A DNA stretch of 64,000 bases from Spirilliplanes yamanashiensis (GCF_016863475.1 NZ_BOOY01000038.1:62001-126000); one strand, 5' to 3'. Counted from the first letter of the stretch, positions 25,715-34,481 are shown. Made by a program: numbers and translations. Notes: a model not told the origin generated them from the sequence alone.

Positions 25715-28048
25715 CTGGTGGGCCTCGGTGCGGGCGGCGGCCACCAGGGCCGCGACCTCGACGGCCGGCAGCGGGCGGGCGAACAGATAGCCCTGCGCCG
25801 CCGGGTAGCCCAGCAGGCGCAGCCGGTCGGCCTGGGCGGGCGTCTCGACGCCCTCGGCGACCACGTCCAGGCGCATCGCGGTGGCCAGGTGCATGACGGC
25901 GGCGGCGACGGTGGCGTCGGCGTCGTCGGCGACCTGGGTGAAGGAGCGGTCGAGCTTGAGTTCGTCCACCGGGCAGTCCTGCAGCAGGGTGAGCGCGGAG
26001 TAGCCGGTGCCGAAGTCGTCCAGGGCGATGCGGATGCCCATGCCGCGCAGGCGGCGCAGGTTCTCCACCGAGGGGCCGGCCTCCAGGGCGGTGGTCTCGG
26101 TGACCTCGACGGCCAGGCGGTGGCCGGGCACCCCGGTGTCGGCCAGGATCGCGGCGACGTCGTCGGCGAAGCCGGGCTCGCGCAGCTCGCGGGCGGAGAC
26201 GTTGACGTTGACGACGGCGGGGGCGGAGTCGCCCAGCTCGGACGTCCACGCGGCGACCTGGCGGCAGGCGGTGCGCAGGATCCAGCGGCCCAGCGGCACG
26301 ATGAGGCCGTTGCGCTCCGCGACGGGGATGAACTCGGCGGGCGACAGCGGGCCGCGGACGGGGTGGGTCCAGCGGATCAGGGCCTCGACGCCGGTGAGGC
26401 GGCCGTCGGTGAGGCTCACGATGGGCTGGTAGAGCAGGCGCAGCTCGTCGTTCTCGATGGCCTGGCGCAGCTCGGCGCCGATCTGGGCGTTGTCGGCGAC
26501 GGCGCCGGCCATGCCGGGGGCGTAGTGCAGGTAGCGGCTGCCCTCGAGGCTCTTGGCGCCGTACATGGCGATGTCGGCGTGCCGCATCAGGGTGCTGGGG
26601 GTGTCGCCGGTCTTGCCGCCGGCGATGCCGATGCTGGCGCGGATGAGCAGCTCGTGGCCGTCGGCGACGACGGGCTTGGCGAGCGACTCGACGATGCGCT
26701 GCACGGCGATCTCGGCCGCGTCGGCGGCGGAGCCGTCGAGCAGCAGCACGAACTCGTCGCCGCCGAGGCGGGCGACCGTGTCGGCGATGCGCACGCAGCC
26801 GGCGAGGCGTTCGGCGACGGCGATGAGCAGGGCGTCGCCGACCTCGTGGCCGAGGTTGTCGTTGACGACCTTGAAGTCGTCGAGGTCGATGAGCACGACG
26901 CTGAACACCCCGTCGCCCGGCCCGGCCACGGCCTTCTGCAGGCGGTCGGCGAACAGGGCGCGGTTGGGCAGCTGGGTGAGGGCGTCATGGGTGGCGCCGT
27001 GGTTGAGGCGGTCCAGCAGGCGCCGGTTCTCCTGGAACGCGGTGAGCTGGCGCAGCACCACGATGACGGTGAGCCCGACGGCGCCGACGACGACGACCTT
27101 GTCGGCCGTCCCGGTCCAGGTGTCGATGATGAGCAGCGTGTCGACGGCGGCGACGGCGATGTACGGCAGCACGCTGTACGGGCGGCGGGCCGGCTCGCTG
27201 GGGGCCCGGCGGGTGGGCGCCTGGTCCTTGCCGGCCAGCCGCTGCCGCTCCCCGGCCCACGCGGCCAGCCACATCACCGTGGGGATGCTGACCTGCGTGA
27301 TCATCAGGTACGGGTCGGCCGGCAGGAAGCCCTGCGGCAGCGGTGCGAGCGCGCCGACGAGGATGGCCAGGCCGAACAGCTGCAGCGCCGACTTGTCCAG
27401 GTACCGGTAGCCGGACAGCGCGACCTTCGCGACCGCGAACAGGGCGACGAGGGCGATGAGCGACAGCACGGTGGCGCTGATGAGCGTGGTGGTGCGCTCG
27501 GCGCCCTGCTCCAGCAGCGCGGCGGTCAGGAAGTGCCAGATGAAGATGGCGGCGGCGGCCAGGACGGTGCTGGCGTCGAGCATGGTCGTGAACCGCTGGT
27601 GGCGGGTGAGCGCGCCCATCGGCAGCCGGTACAGCGCGTAGATGATCACCAGCACGGCGCTGCCGTCGAGCAGCAGCATCGAGATGGGGGTGTGCGCGCC
27701 GAACGCGTGCGGGTTGGTGAGCACGTCGTACGCCTGGGCGGACGTTCCCGCGCCGACCAGCACGGCGACGACGGCGAGGTGGCGCCAGAAGCGCCGGGTC
27801 GGCACGGGCAGGTGGGCGGCCCGGGAGGTGCGGACGAAGATGGCGCTCAGCACGGCGGTGCTCAGCACGATCGGCACCCAGAGCAGCACGGGCGACCCGA
27901 TGAGCTGGTCGGCCAGCGAGTTGACGGTGAACCAGACGGCGGCCAGGACGCTCAGCGCGGCGGCGGCGAGCAGCAGGCGGCTCGTGCCGCGGACGGCGGC
28001 GCCGAGCTTCGCGGACCATGCCGCGACCCCGTCCTGCACCCTGCCCAT
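25706..28048 (-). CDS. Membrane-bound GGDEF-EAL cyclic-di-GMP enzyme
   Basis: A 780-residue protein that may both make and degrade cyclic di-GMP. The first 330 residues contain roughly eight to nine hydrophobic helices, forming an integral-membrane sensor of unrecognised type. The GGDEF domain (about 350-515) has an intact active site, VARLGGDEFVLLL, and an intact inhibitory I-site, RIAD, five residues before it. The EAL domain (about 530-775) keeps GVEALIRW, the Asn/Glu metal ligands, ALDDFGTGYSALTLL and DVVAEGVETPAQ, so both domains look catalytically competent. The start lies just before the first membrane helix. It is divergent from the helical-repeat/M16 pair. Confidence 0.93.
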   Translation of the reverse strand: MGRVQDGVAAWSAKLGAAVRGTSRLLLAAAALSVLAAVWFTVNSLADQLIGSPVLLWVPIVLSTAVLSAIFVRTSRAAHLPVPTRRFWRHLAVVAVLVGAGTSAQAYDVLTNPHAFGAHTPISMLLLDGSAVLVIIYALYRLPMGALTRHQRFTTMLDASTVLAAAAIFIWHFLTAALLEQGAERTTTLISATVLSLIALVALFAVAKVALSGYRYLDKSALQLFGLAILVGALAPLPQGFLPADPYLMITQVSIPTVMWLAAWAGERQRLAGKDQAPTRRAPSEPARRPYSVLPYIAVAAVDTLLIIDTWTGTADKVVVVGAVGLTVIVVLRQLTAFQENRRLLDRLNHGATHDALTQLPNRALFADRLQKAVAGPGDGVFSVVLIDLDDFKVVNDNLGHEVGDALLIAVAERLAGCVRIADTVARLGGDEFVLLLDGSAADAAEIAVQRIVESLAKPVVADGHELLIRASIGIAGGKTGDTPSTLMRHADIAMYGAKSLEGSRYLHYAPGMAGAVADNAQIGAELRQAIENDELRLLYQPIVSLTDGRLTGVEALIRWTHPVRGPLSPAEFIPVAERNGLIVPLGRWILRTACRQVAAWTSELGDSAPAVVNVNVSARELREPGFADDVAAILADTGVPGHRLAVEVTETTALEAGPSVENLRRLRGMGIRIALDDFGTGYSALTLLQDCPVDELKLDRSFTQVADDADATVAAAVMHLATAMRLDVVAEGVETPAQADRLRLLGYPAAQGYLFARPLPAVEVAALVAAARTEAHQAA

Positions 28049-28181
28049 GTCCCGCGTCCCTCCCCACCGGTGTCATCGTGCTTCATCGGCGGGCGCACGG
28101 GTGCCCTGAGGGTTCGGGGTCCGCGCACGGCCGCCGCGACGGGACATCGCCGTCCCGATCGAGCATCTATGATCTCCCGCC

Positions 28182-29153
28182 ATGCAGCCAGCACCGCCGG
28201 CCGCGGGCGACGTCCTGACCGACCCGGCCGCCGCGCACCCCGAGGTCCACCAGCTGCGCGCGGCGCTGCGCACCCGGGACTGGACGGCGGTGCGCGCCGT
28301 CACCGACACGGCCGAGCCGGCCCTGCGCACGGGGCTGATCCGGCTCGGCGGCGGCGAGCTGGGCCCGCTGGCCGGCGGCGAGGACTTCCTGCGGTACGTG
28401 CTGGCCCGCGACCCGGACGACGCCACCGCCGCGGCGATGCTCGGCAACCACCTGATCGACGTCGGCTGGGCGATCCGCAGCGGCGCGCGGGCCAGCCACG
28501 TCAGCCGCAGCCAGTTCGAGCAGTTCCACGAGTGGCTGATCAAGGCCGAGCAGGTGCTCATCGACGGCTGCGCCCGCAACCCCCGCGACCCCGCCCTGTG
28601 GGTGCCGCGGATCATCACCGTCCGCGCGCTCAACCTCGGCGTCTCCGAGGGCCGCCGCCGCTACGACCGGCTGTCCGCGGTGGCGCCGCACCACCTGGCC
28701 GGCCAGACGCAGCTGCTGCAGGAGCTGTGCCCGAAGTGGCACGGCAGCTGGGAGCAGGCGCACGCGTTCGCCCGCGAATGCCTGGAGACGGCGCCGCCCG
28801 GGGCGCTGAACGGCGTGGTCGTCGCCGAGTACCACGTCGAGCGGTGGCTGGACCTGCCCGACGGCGAGGACCGGGCGTACCTGCTGGGCCAGGGGGTGCG
28901 CGCCGAGCTGCACGAGGCCGCGCACCGCTCGGTGTGGCACCCGGCGTTCCGGCGCACGTACGGCTGGGTCGGGGCGATGAGCACGTTCGCGATGCTGTTC
29001 AGCGTCATCGGCGACGAGCCCGCGGCGGCGAGCCTGCTGAGCGCGCTCGGGCCGCTGGCGACGGAGCACCCGTGGGACTACCTGGGCGGCGAGCCGGCCG
29101 AGCAGATCCGCGCGGCCCGCGGCCGCGCCTTCGCGATGGGACGCGCGCGGTGA
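28182..29153 (+). CDS. Helical-repeat (TPR/DUF4034-like) protein
   Basis: A 323-residue soluble, alpha-helical protein without signal peptide or membrane helix. Its helix pairs resemble tetratricopeptide-type repeats (LLGQGVRAELHEAAHRSVWH; DPDDATAAAMLGNHLIDVGW), and the layout is reminiscent of DUF4034-type proteins. I recognise no catalytic motif. TATGAT at 28168-28173 ends eight bases before the ATG, so it is probably leaderless. Its stop overlaps the start of the M16 peptidase gene in GTGA, so the two are translationally coupled and probably work together, for example as adaptor and protease. Confidence 0.65.
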   Translation: MQPAPPAAGDVLTDPAAAHPEVHQLRAALRTRDWTAVRAVTDTAEPALRTGLIRLGGGELGPLAGGEDFLRYVLARDPDDATAAAMLGNHLIDVGWAIRSGARASHVSRSQFEQFHEWLIKAEQVLIDGCARNPRDPALWVPRIITVRALNLGVSEGRRRYDRLSAVAPHHLAGQTQLLQELCPKWHGSWEQAHAFARECLETAPPGALNGVVVAEYHVERWLDLPDGEDRAYLLGQGVRAELHEAAHRSVWHPAFRRTYGWVGAMSTFAMLFSVIGDEPAAASLLSALGPLATEHPWDYLGGEPAEQIRAARGRAFAMGRAR

Positions 29154-30859
29154 TCAAGCACACCGAGGTCGACGGGGTCCCGGCGATCCTGGCCCCCACG
29201 TCGGGGCAGCTGCACGCCGGCCTGGTGTTCCGGGTGGGGCAGGCCGACGAGACGCTGTCCCGCTCCGGCATCACCCACCTGCTGGAACACCTGACGCTGT
29301 TCCCGCTCGGCATCGCCGACTACCACTTCAACGGGGCCACCGGCAGCGTCTCGACCCACTTCCACATGCAGGGCTCCGACCGCGACGTCGCCACGTTCAT
29401 CACCCGGGTATGCGCGTCGCTGGCGGCGCTGCCGTTCGAGCGGCTCGCCAAGGAGAAGGAGATCCTGCGCACCGAGGCGGCCGGTCGCGGCGGGCACGTC
29501 GGCGAGCCGATGGCGCTGTGGCGGCACGGCGCCCGCGGGTACGGGCTGGCCGGCTACCCCGAGTGGGGGCTGACCGCGCTCACCCCCGACGACCTGCGCG
29601 CCTGGGCCGCCACGTACTTCACCCGGGAGAACGCGGTGCTGTGGATCGCCGGCGACGAGGTGCCCGCCGGCCTGCGGCTCGACCTGCCCGCCGGGGTCCG
29701 CCGCCCGGTGCCGCCGGTGACGTCGGCGCTGCCGCAGACGCCGGCCTGGTTCAGCGGCTCGTCGCGGGCCACCGCCTGGGACGCCGTGGTGCCGCGCAGC
29801 GCCGCCGCCGGGGTGTTCACCGGCGTGCTGGAGCGCGAGCTGTTCCGCGCCCTGCGCCAGGAGGACGGCCTGTCGTACACGGCGCACGCCGCCTACGAGC
29901 CGCGCGGCGACGGCTCGGCGCTGATCGTCGCGGTCGCCGACGCCCTGCCGGAGAAGGCCGACGCGGTGCTCGGCGGGTTCGTCGACGTGCTGGCCAAGCT
30001 CAAGGTCGGGCGCATCGACCCGGCCGACGTGGACGCCGTCGTCGGCAAGGCGGCGGACGCGCTGGGCACGGCGGAGGCCGACGCCGCCCGGCTGCCGCAG
30101 TACGCGTTCGACATGCTCGTCGGGTTCCCTCTCCAGACCCTGGAGGAGGCGGCCGCCGATCTGCGCGCCGTCACCCCCGGCGCGGTGGCGGCGGTAGCCG
30201 CCGAGGCGCTGTCGACGGGCCTGCTGATGACGCCGGGCCGGCGGTCGGCCGACTGGGCCGGCTACGCGACCGCGCCGCAGGGCTCGGAGTCCGCCGTGCC
30301 GGGCCACGCCCACCGCTCCGTCGACGTGCCCGGTCACCGGCTGGTCGTCGGCCAGGCCGGGGTCAGCCTGGTGCGGGGCGACGACGTCGCCACCGTCACC
30401 TTCGACGCCTGCGCGGCGGCCCTGGCGTTCCCCGACGGCGGCCGCATGCTCGTCGGCCACGACGCCGTGGTGGTCCAGGTCGAGCCCACCCTGTTCGAGG
30501 GGGCGGCGGCCGCGCTGCCCACCATCGACGCGGCGACCGCGCCGGTGCGGGTGCCCATGCCGGCCCGCGACCCCGACGACATCCCGCGGCCCGGCGACGA
30601 CCGCCGCGCCGACCCGCGCGCCGACGCCGACACCGCCGACGCGGGCAGCCGCGGCCTGCTGGTCGCCCGGCTGGTCGTGCTGTGGGTGCTGCTGGTGGCG
30701 GTCGGCGGGTTCACCGCCCTGCTCACGCTGGGCACGGTCATGGAGCAGGGCGACCGCGCGCCGCTGGTCACCGTCCTGGTGTTCCTCTACGGCCTCACCG
30801 CGCTGATCATCTGGGGGGTCGTGCGGGGGACGAGGCAGCTGCGCCGGCTGCGTCGCTGA
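29150..30859 (+). CDS. Membrane-anchored M16-family metallopeptidase
   Basis: A 569-residue protein. The inverted zinc motif HLLEH (residues 43-47, in GITHLLEHLTLF) with a downstream Glu (LAKEKEILRTEAAGR, near 109) defines the M16 insulysin/pitrilysin family. A second, inactive-type M16 domain is suggested by FRALRQEDGLSYTAHAAYEP, the binding-groove Arg/Tyr block. Unlike usual M16 peptidases, the C-terminus carries two hydrophobic helices (LLVARLVVLWVLLVAVGGFT and VTVLVFLYGLTALIIWGVV), anchoring it in the membrane. The lack of a signal peptide puts the catalytic part in the cytosol. Start GTG 29150 is coupled to the upstream gene. Its 3' end overlaps a convergent membrane-protein gene by 53 bases. 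Confidence 0.85.
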   Translation: MIKHTEVDGVPAILAPTSGQLHAGLVFRVGQADETLSRSGITHLLEHLTLFPLGIADYHFNGATGSVSTHFHMQGSDRDVATFITRVCASLAALPFERLAKEKEILRTEAAGRGGHVGEPMALWRHGARGYGLAGYPEWGLTALTPDDLRAWAATYFTRENAVLWIAGDEVPAGLRLDLPAGVRRPVPPVTSALPQTPAWFSGSSRATAWDAVVPRSAAAGVFTGVLERELFRALRQEDGLSYTAHAAYEPRGDGSALIVAVADALPEKADAVLGGFVDVLAKLKVGRIDPADVDAVVGKAADALGTAEADAARLPQYAFDMLVGFPLQTLEEAAADLRAVTPGAVAAVAAEALSTGLLMTPGRRSADWAGYATAPQGSESAVPGHAHRSVDVPGHRLVVGQAGVSLVRGDDVATVTFDACAAALAFPDGGRMLVGHDAVVVQVEPTLFEGAAAALPTIDAATAPVRVPMPARDPDDIPRPGDDRRADPRADADTADAGSRGLLVARLVVLWVLLVAVGGFTALLTLGTVMEQGDRAPLVTVLVFLYGLTALIIWGVVRGTRQLRRLRR

Positions 30860-31139
30860 CCCGCAGCTCACCCGCCCCGCGGCAGGCCATCGTCAGCGCC
30901 GGCGCCACGGCCAGCACCGCCACCACGAACCACACCAGGCCCGCGCCGGTGTGGCCGCGGTCCAGCGCCACCAGCGTGGCCACGAACGGCACCCCGAACG
31001 CGGCGACCGCGACCGCGATGAGCAGCCACGCCGCCTGGCGCTGCCGCCCGGGGTCACCGTCGGCGGCGGCCCAGCACAGGGCGAGGGCGGGCGTGGCGAC
31101 GAGCCACCCGGCGAAGGACGTGCGTGCGATGGTCACCAC
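30807..31139 (-). CDS. Small three-helix membrane protein of unknown function
   Basis: A 110-residue protein starting at GTG 31139. Three hydrophobic helices are visible: FAGWLVATPALALCWAAA, AAWLLIAVAVAAFGVPFVAT and AGLVWFVVAVLAVAPALTMA. A short polar C-terminus rich in Ala, Ser and Pro follows. No family is recognised. The 3' end overlaps the end of the convergent M16 gene by 53 bases; the hydrophobic periodicity shows that this frame is coding up to that point. The two genes could interfere with each other's expression through opposing transcription. Confidence 0.6.
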   Translation of the reverse strand: MVTIARTSFAGWLVATPALALCWAAADGDPGRQRQAAWLLIAVAVAAFGVPFVATLVALDRGHTGAGLVWFVVAVLAVAPALTMACRGAGELRVSDAAGAAASSPARPPR

Positions 31140-31208
31140 CGCAACCTATGGACGGGCCCGCCCGGCCCGCGCCCGGCGGCGACCCCAGAACCGCCTGGGT
31201 ACGGGTAC

Positions 31209-32636
31209 TCAGGGGGTGGCGCCGACGGCGGGGGTGGGCGGCGTGGGGACCGTGGTCGGGTCGGTGCCGCCGCCCGGCTCCTCGTCGTCGTCCCCCGTCG
31301 GCTCGACGTCGGGCGTCGTCGGGGTCGCGTCGGGCGTGGCCGGCGCCGTGGTCACCGCCGCGCTCGTCGGCCGGCTCGTCGGCGGCGCGGACGGCTGCGA
31401 CGGCACGATCGGCTGGTTGCCCGGCCGGGTCGGCTGCTCGTCGTCGGTGTCGTCCTCGGCCGGGACGCTGGGCGCCGGCGCGTCCGTCGGCGCCACGGCG
31501 GGCACGGTGGCGTCCGGCACCGTCTGCGGGCCCGCGCCCGGGCCGTCGGCGGCCAGCGCCGCGATGAGCGCGGTCAGCCCGCCCGCGACGACCAGGGCCG
31601 CCGCCAGCAGGATGGGCCCGCGCCGGCCGTCCCGGCGGCCGCCCGGGCGCGCCGGTCCGCCCGGCCGAGCGGGCGGCGGGGCGGTGCGCTGCACCGGGAC
31701 GGTCGCCGACGTGGCCCGCGTCAGGTGCGCCGTGCGGCCCGCCGCCGCCATGCTCGTGGCCGTCAGCGAGCCGGTGCCCGTGCCGGTGCTGGTGCGCCAG
31801 TCCTGCGGGTCGGCCACCGCGAGCGCCGCGTCGGCGAAGTCGGCCGCGCTGGCCCACCGGTCCGCCGGGTTCTTCGCCATCGCCCGCGCGATCAGGTCGC
31901 GCACCGGCTGCGGCACGTCCGCCGGCAGCGGGTCCGGCTCGTCCTCCAGGTGCCGCAGCGCCACCTGCAGCGCGTTCTCGCCCTCGAATGGCGGGTGCCC
32001 CGACAGGCAGTGGTACGCGACCGCGCCCAGCGCGTAGATGTCGGTGCACGGCGACAGGTCGCCCTTCGACACCTGCTCCGGCGCCATGTAGAGGGCGGTG
32101 CCGACGATCGAGTTGACGCTGGTCACGCTCGTGACGGCCACCGACCGGGCCACCCCGAAGTCGACCAGCACCACCGTGCCGTTCGGCTTGACCATGATGT
32201 TGCCCGGCTTCACGTCGCGGTGCACGGTGCCGTTCTGGTGCGCGGCGTGCAGCGCGTCGGCCGTCTGCGCCACGATCGACAGCGTCTCGGCGACGCCCAG
32301 CCGGCCGTCGTCCTTCAGCTTGGCCGACAGCGGCTCGCCGTCGACGAACCCCATCACCAGGTAGGCGCCCTGGTCGTCGTCGGACGGGCCGGTGGCGCTG
32401 TTGTAGTCGTAGACCTCGACCACGCCCGGGTGCCGGAACGCGGCCAGCATGCGGGCCTCGCCGTAGAAGCGGGCCGAGAACTCCGGGTCGGTGAGCAGCG
32501 ACGGCTTCAGCACCTTGACCGCGACCACGCGGCCCAGCACGACATCGGTCCCGCGCCAGACGTCGCCCATGCCGCCCGTGGCGATCCGCTCGTCCAGCCG
32601 GTAGCGATTGTCCAACAGGTGACCCGAAACCAGCAC
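31209..32636 (-). CDS. Transmembrane serine/threonine protein kinase
   Basis: A 475-residue Hanks-type kinase. The glycine loop is IATGGMGDVWRGTD, the ATP-binding Lys is Lys41 (VVAVKVLKPS), the catalytic loop is TVHRDVKPGNIMV (Asp141), then come DFG at 159-161 and YMAPEQ at 184-189. An activation loop rich in Ser/Thr (VAVTSVTSVNSIVG) lies between them and is a likely autophosphorylation site. After a Thr/Pro linker, one membrane helix (PILLAAALVVAGGLTALIAA) leads to an outer tail of about 110 residues rich in Pro, Thr and Asp, with no PASTA repeats. It probably senses an extracellular or cell-wall signal. Confidence 0.95.
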   Translation of the reverse strand: MLVSGHLLDNRYRLDERIATGGMGDVWRGTDVVLGRVVAVKVLKPSLLTDPEFSARFYGEARMLAAFRHPGVVEVYDYNSATGPSDDDQGAYLVMGFVDGEPLSAKLKDDGRLGVAETLSIVAQTADALHAAHQNGTVHRDVKPGNIMVKPNGTVVLVDFGVARSVAVTSVTSVNSIVGTALYMAPEQVSKGDLSPCTDIYALGAVAYHCLSGHPPFEGENALQVALRHLEDEPDPLPADVPQPVRDLIARAMAKNPADRWASAADFADAALAVADPQDWRTSTGTGTGSLTATSMAAAGRTAHLTRATSATVPVQRTAPPPARPGGPARPGGRRDGRRGPILLAAALVVAGGLTALIAALAADGPGAGPQTVPDATVPAVAPTDAPAPSVPAEDDTDDEQPTRPGNQPIVPSQPSAPPTSRPTSAAVTTAPATPDATPTTPDVEPTGDDDEEPGGGTDPTTVPTPPTPAVGATP

Positions 32637-32786
32637 CTGCGGACTTTATCCGACCGGAGGGGGTGGCTGCCTCCCCGCGACCGGGGGACATGAGTACGCC
32701 TCGGCAACGATTTCGGATGGCGCACGCGAGTGGATCTCCCGCGTTCGGCCGCGCCCGCCGCGCCACCGGGCCTAGCGTCCGGTGAC

Positions 32787-33251
32787 ATGCGCACGAAACT
32801 GGTGTCGGCGCTGGTCACCATCGGCCTGCTGGCGGCCGCCGGGTTCGCCGCCGTCTCGGCCCGCCGCCTCGGCCCCCAGCCGCCGCCGTCCGGGCCGCTC
32901 GCCGACGCCCTGGGCGACCGGGTGGTGAAACTCATGGAGACGTCGTTCCGGGAGGCGGTCTCGGGCCGCGCCGAGCCGGTGCGGTGCGCGGCCCGGCCGT
33001 TCGGCGCCCGCCCCGAGAACCTGTCCCGCGCCGCCCAGGCCACGACGATCTACGCGTGGGTGTTCTGCCGCGCCGAGCGGACCGGCCGCACCCTGCACAC
33101 CCCGGTCGCCGTGCGCCTGGACGGCGAACCGGCCCTGCGCATGCCGGAGAAGGGCCCGGCCGACGAGCGCAGCGTGCGCCGGGTCTTCCCGGCCGACGTG
33201 CGGGACAACCTGCGCGCGACCCGCCACGACGACCTGGCCACGGCGGTCTGA
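32787..33251 (+). CDS. Small secreted or membrane-anchored protein of unknown function
   Basis: A 154-residue protein with an N-terminal hydrophobic segment (MRTKLVSALVTIGLLAAAGF) that is either a signal peptide or a membrane anchor. The remaining part contains two Cys residues (VRCAARPF and WVFCRAER), which could form a disulfide outside the cell, and a conserved-looking ATTIYAWVFCRAERTGRT block. I do not recognise the family. TAGCGT ends eight bases before the ATG, so the mRNA is probably leaderless. It is divergent from the transmembrane kinase, and a functional link would be speculation. Confidence 0.65.
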   Translation: MRTKLVSALVTIGLLAAAGFAAVSARRLGPQPPPSGPLADALGDRVVKLMETSFREAVSGRAEPVRCAARPFGARPENLSRAAQATTIYAWVFCRAERTGRTLHTPVAVRLDGEPALRMPEKGPADERSVRRVFPADVRDNLRATRHDDLATAV

Positions 33252-33266
33252 CCGGCGGGGTGACCG

Positions 33267-33827
33267 TCAGCTACGGCGGGTCAGTGGCGGGATCGTCGTG
33301 CCCGCGGCGGCCGACTCGATGAGCCGGGCCAGGCGGGACTCGCGGATGGTGTCGCGCCTGGCGCTGTTCACCCAGCGCGCCGCCGCCCGCCGGTACGACG
33401 GCGGCTGGGCGCTGAACCACGCCCACGCCTCGGCGTCGCCCTCCAGCAGCGCCAGCTGGGACGGGGTGAGCGAGGGCGGCTCCTGCTCGGCGGAGCGGAC
33501 GGCGGCGGGTTCGGGGCGGCGGCGCGCGAAGGCGGCCAGACCGGCCGGGGTCATCAGGCCGGCCGCGGTGAGGCGCCGCACGGTGGCGACGTCCGCGGGG
33601 CTCCACACGCTGCCCGGCCGGCGCGGGGTGAACCGCACCGGCCGGCGCTCGTCGTCGGCGCGGCGGGCGGTGGTGTCGATCCAGCCGAAGCACAGCGCCT
33701 GCTCGATCGCCTGCGGGTGGGTCAGGCCGGCCGGCCGGTAGTCGAGGTGCAGCTCGGCGGCCGTCTCGTGGTGCGCCGAGAACCACGCCCGCAGCTCGGC
33801 GGGCGTGGCGAACCGGATCGGCTCACT
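33267..33827 (-). CDS. YdeI/OmpD-associated family protein (start codon unresolved)
   Basis: About 186 residues resemble the YdeI-like family: AELRAWFSAHHETAAELHLD, THPQAIEQALCFGWIDTTAR, VRFTPRRPGSVWSPADVATV and a C-terminal helix pair ending DTIRESRLARLIESAAAG. Relatives are linked to bacteriocin tolerance and iron-regulated genes, but the biochemical role is unknown. No ATG, GTG or TTG occurs in frame near the expected N-terminus; homologues usually start right before SEPIRF, but here the codon is CCG, overlapping the TGA of the upstream gene. Initiation at a rare codon, coupled reinitiation or a small mutation in the start region could explain this. Confidence 0.7.
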   Translation of the reverse strand, partial: SEPIRFATPAELRAWFSAHHETAAELHLDYRPAGLTHPQAIEQALCFGWIDTTARRADDERRPVRFTPRRPGSVWSPADVATVRRLTAAGLMTPAGLAAFARRRPEPAAVRSAEQEPPSLTPSQLALLEGDAEAWAWFSAQPPSYRRAAARWVNSARRDTIRESRLARLIESAAAGTTIPPLTRRS

Positions 33828-34266
33828 CGGCGTCGAGGTGCACCTGCTCGGTCGTGGGCGGCGGGGGAGCGTCGAGGGCGCCGGCCGGCTCGGTGGTCCG
33901 GCGGTCGACGGCGGTGCGCAGGGTCGCGGCGGCCGCGAAGCCGATCGCGGCGCCGGCCACGGCGGCGAGGGCCAGCAGCGCCCACGGGGTGGCCGGGCGG
34001 CGCCCGGCCAGGGCGTCGACGGCCCGGTTGGCGCGCCGCCACGCCTCGTCGGCGGTGGAGCCGACCCGGCTGCCGGTCTCGGCGGCCAGGCGGGACCCCT
34101 GCCGGCCGGCGGCCCGGCCGGCCGCCTTGCCGGCGGTGCGGGCGCTGTCACCGACCGCGAGGCCCGCGTTCTTCGCGCTGTCGCCCGCCGCGGACACGGC
34201 GGACGTGAGGTATTCCCACGCCTGGGCGGCGGCGCGCTCGGAGGCGTTCTTGCGGGAGCTCAGCAT
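33823..34266 (-). CDS. Ala-rich single-pass membrane protein of unknown function
   Basis: A 147-residue protein. The first 100 residues are helical and rich in Ala, Gly and charged residues with repeated Ala-Gly-Asp-Ser-Ala patterns (AAGDSAKNAGLAVGDSARTA), like stress-related coiled or LEA-like helices. A single membrane helix (WALLALAAVAGAAIGFAAAA) follows, then a short acidic tail. No family is named. On the minus strand GTTT (34330-34327) and GGGCAA (34310-34305), spaced 16 bases, vaguely resemble the stress-sigma promoter, with two mismatches. Its stop overlaps the YdeI-like frame. Confidence 0.65.
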   Translation of the reverse strand: MLSSRKNASERAAAQAWEYLTSAVSAAGDSAKNAGLAVGDSARTAGKAAGRAAGRQGSRLAAETGSRVGSTADEAWRRANRAVDALAGRRPATPWALLALAAVAGAAIGFAAAATLRTAVDRRTTEPAGALDAPPPPTTEQVHLDAE

Positions 34267-34331
34267 CGTCTCGTTCCTCCCTGCGTGCGGTCAGTGCGGT
34301 CTCGTTGCCCCCGCCCGCGCGGCGACAAACG

Positions 34332-34481
34332 TCAGTGCAGCGAGACGATGGCGGCGCCGCGGGCGAAGTCGTCCTCGCCGCCGTCGTCATCGTCGTCGCC
34401 GTCACCGCCGCCCATGCCGCAGGCGAGCAGGAGGGCGAGCAGGGCGCCGGCGCCGGCCAGTCCGAGAAGCTTGCGCAGCAT
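34332..34481 (-). CDS. Very small Asp-rich lipoprotein (49 residues)
   Basis: The frame from ATG 34481 has GGAGGT eight bases upstream. MLRKLLGLAGAGALLALLLA is a signal peptide ending in the lipobox LLAC (Cys21). The mature peptide of about 29 residues contains a run of Asp and Gly (GMGGGDGDDDDDGGEDDF) and ends ARGAAIVSLH. A membrane-anchored acidic stub of this kind could bind cations such as calcium, but this is speculation. It has no recognised family. Confidence 0.6.
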   Translation of the reverse strand: MLRKLLGLAGAGALLALLLACGMGGGDGDDDDDGGEDDFARGAAIVSLH

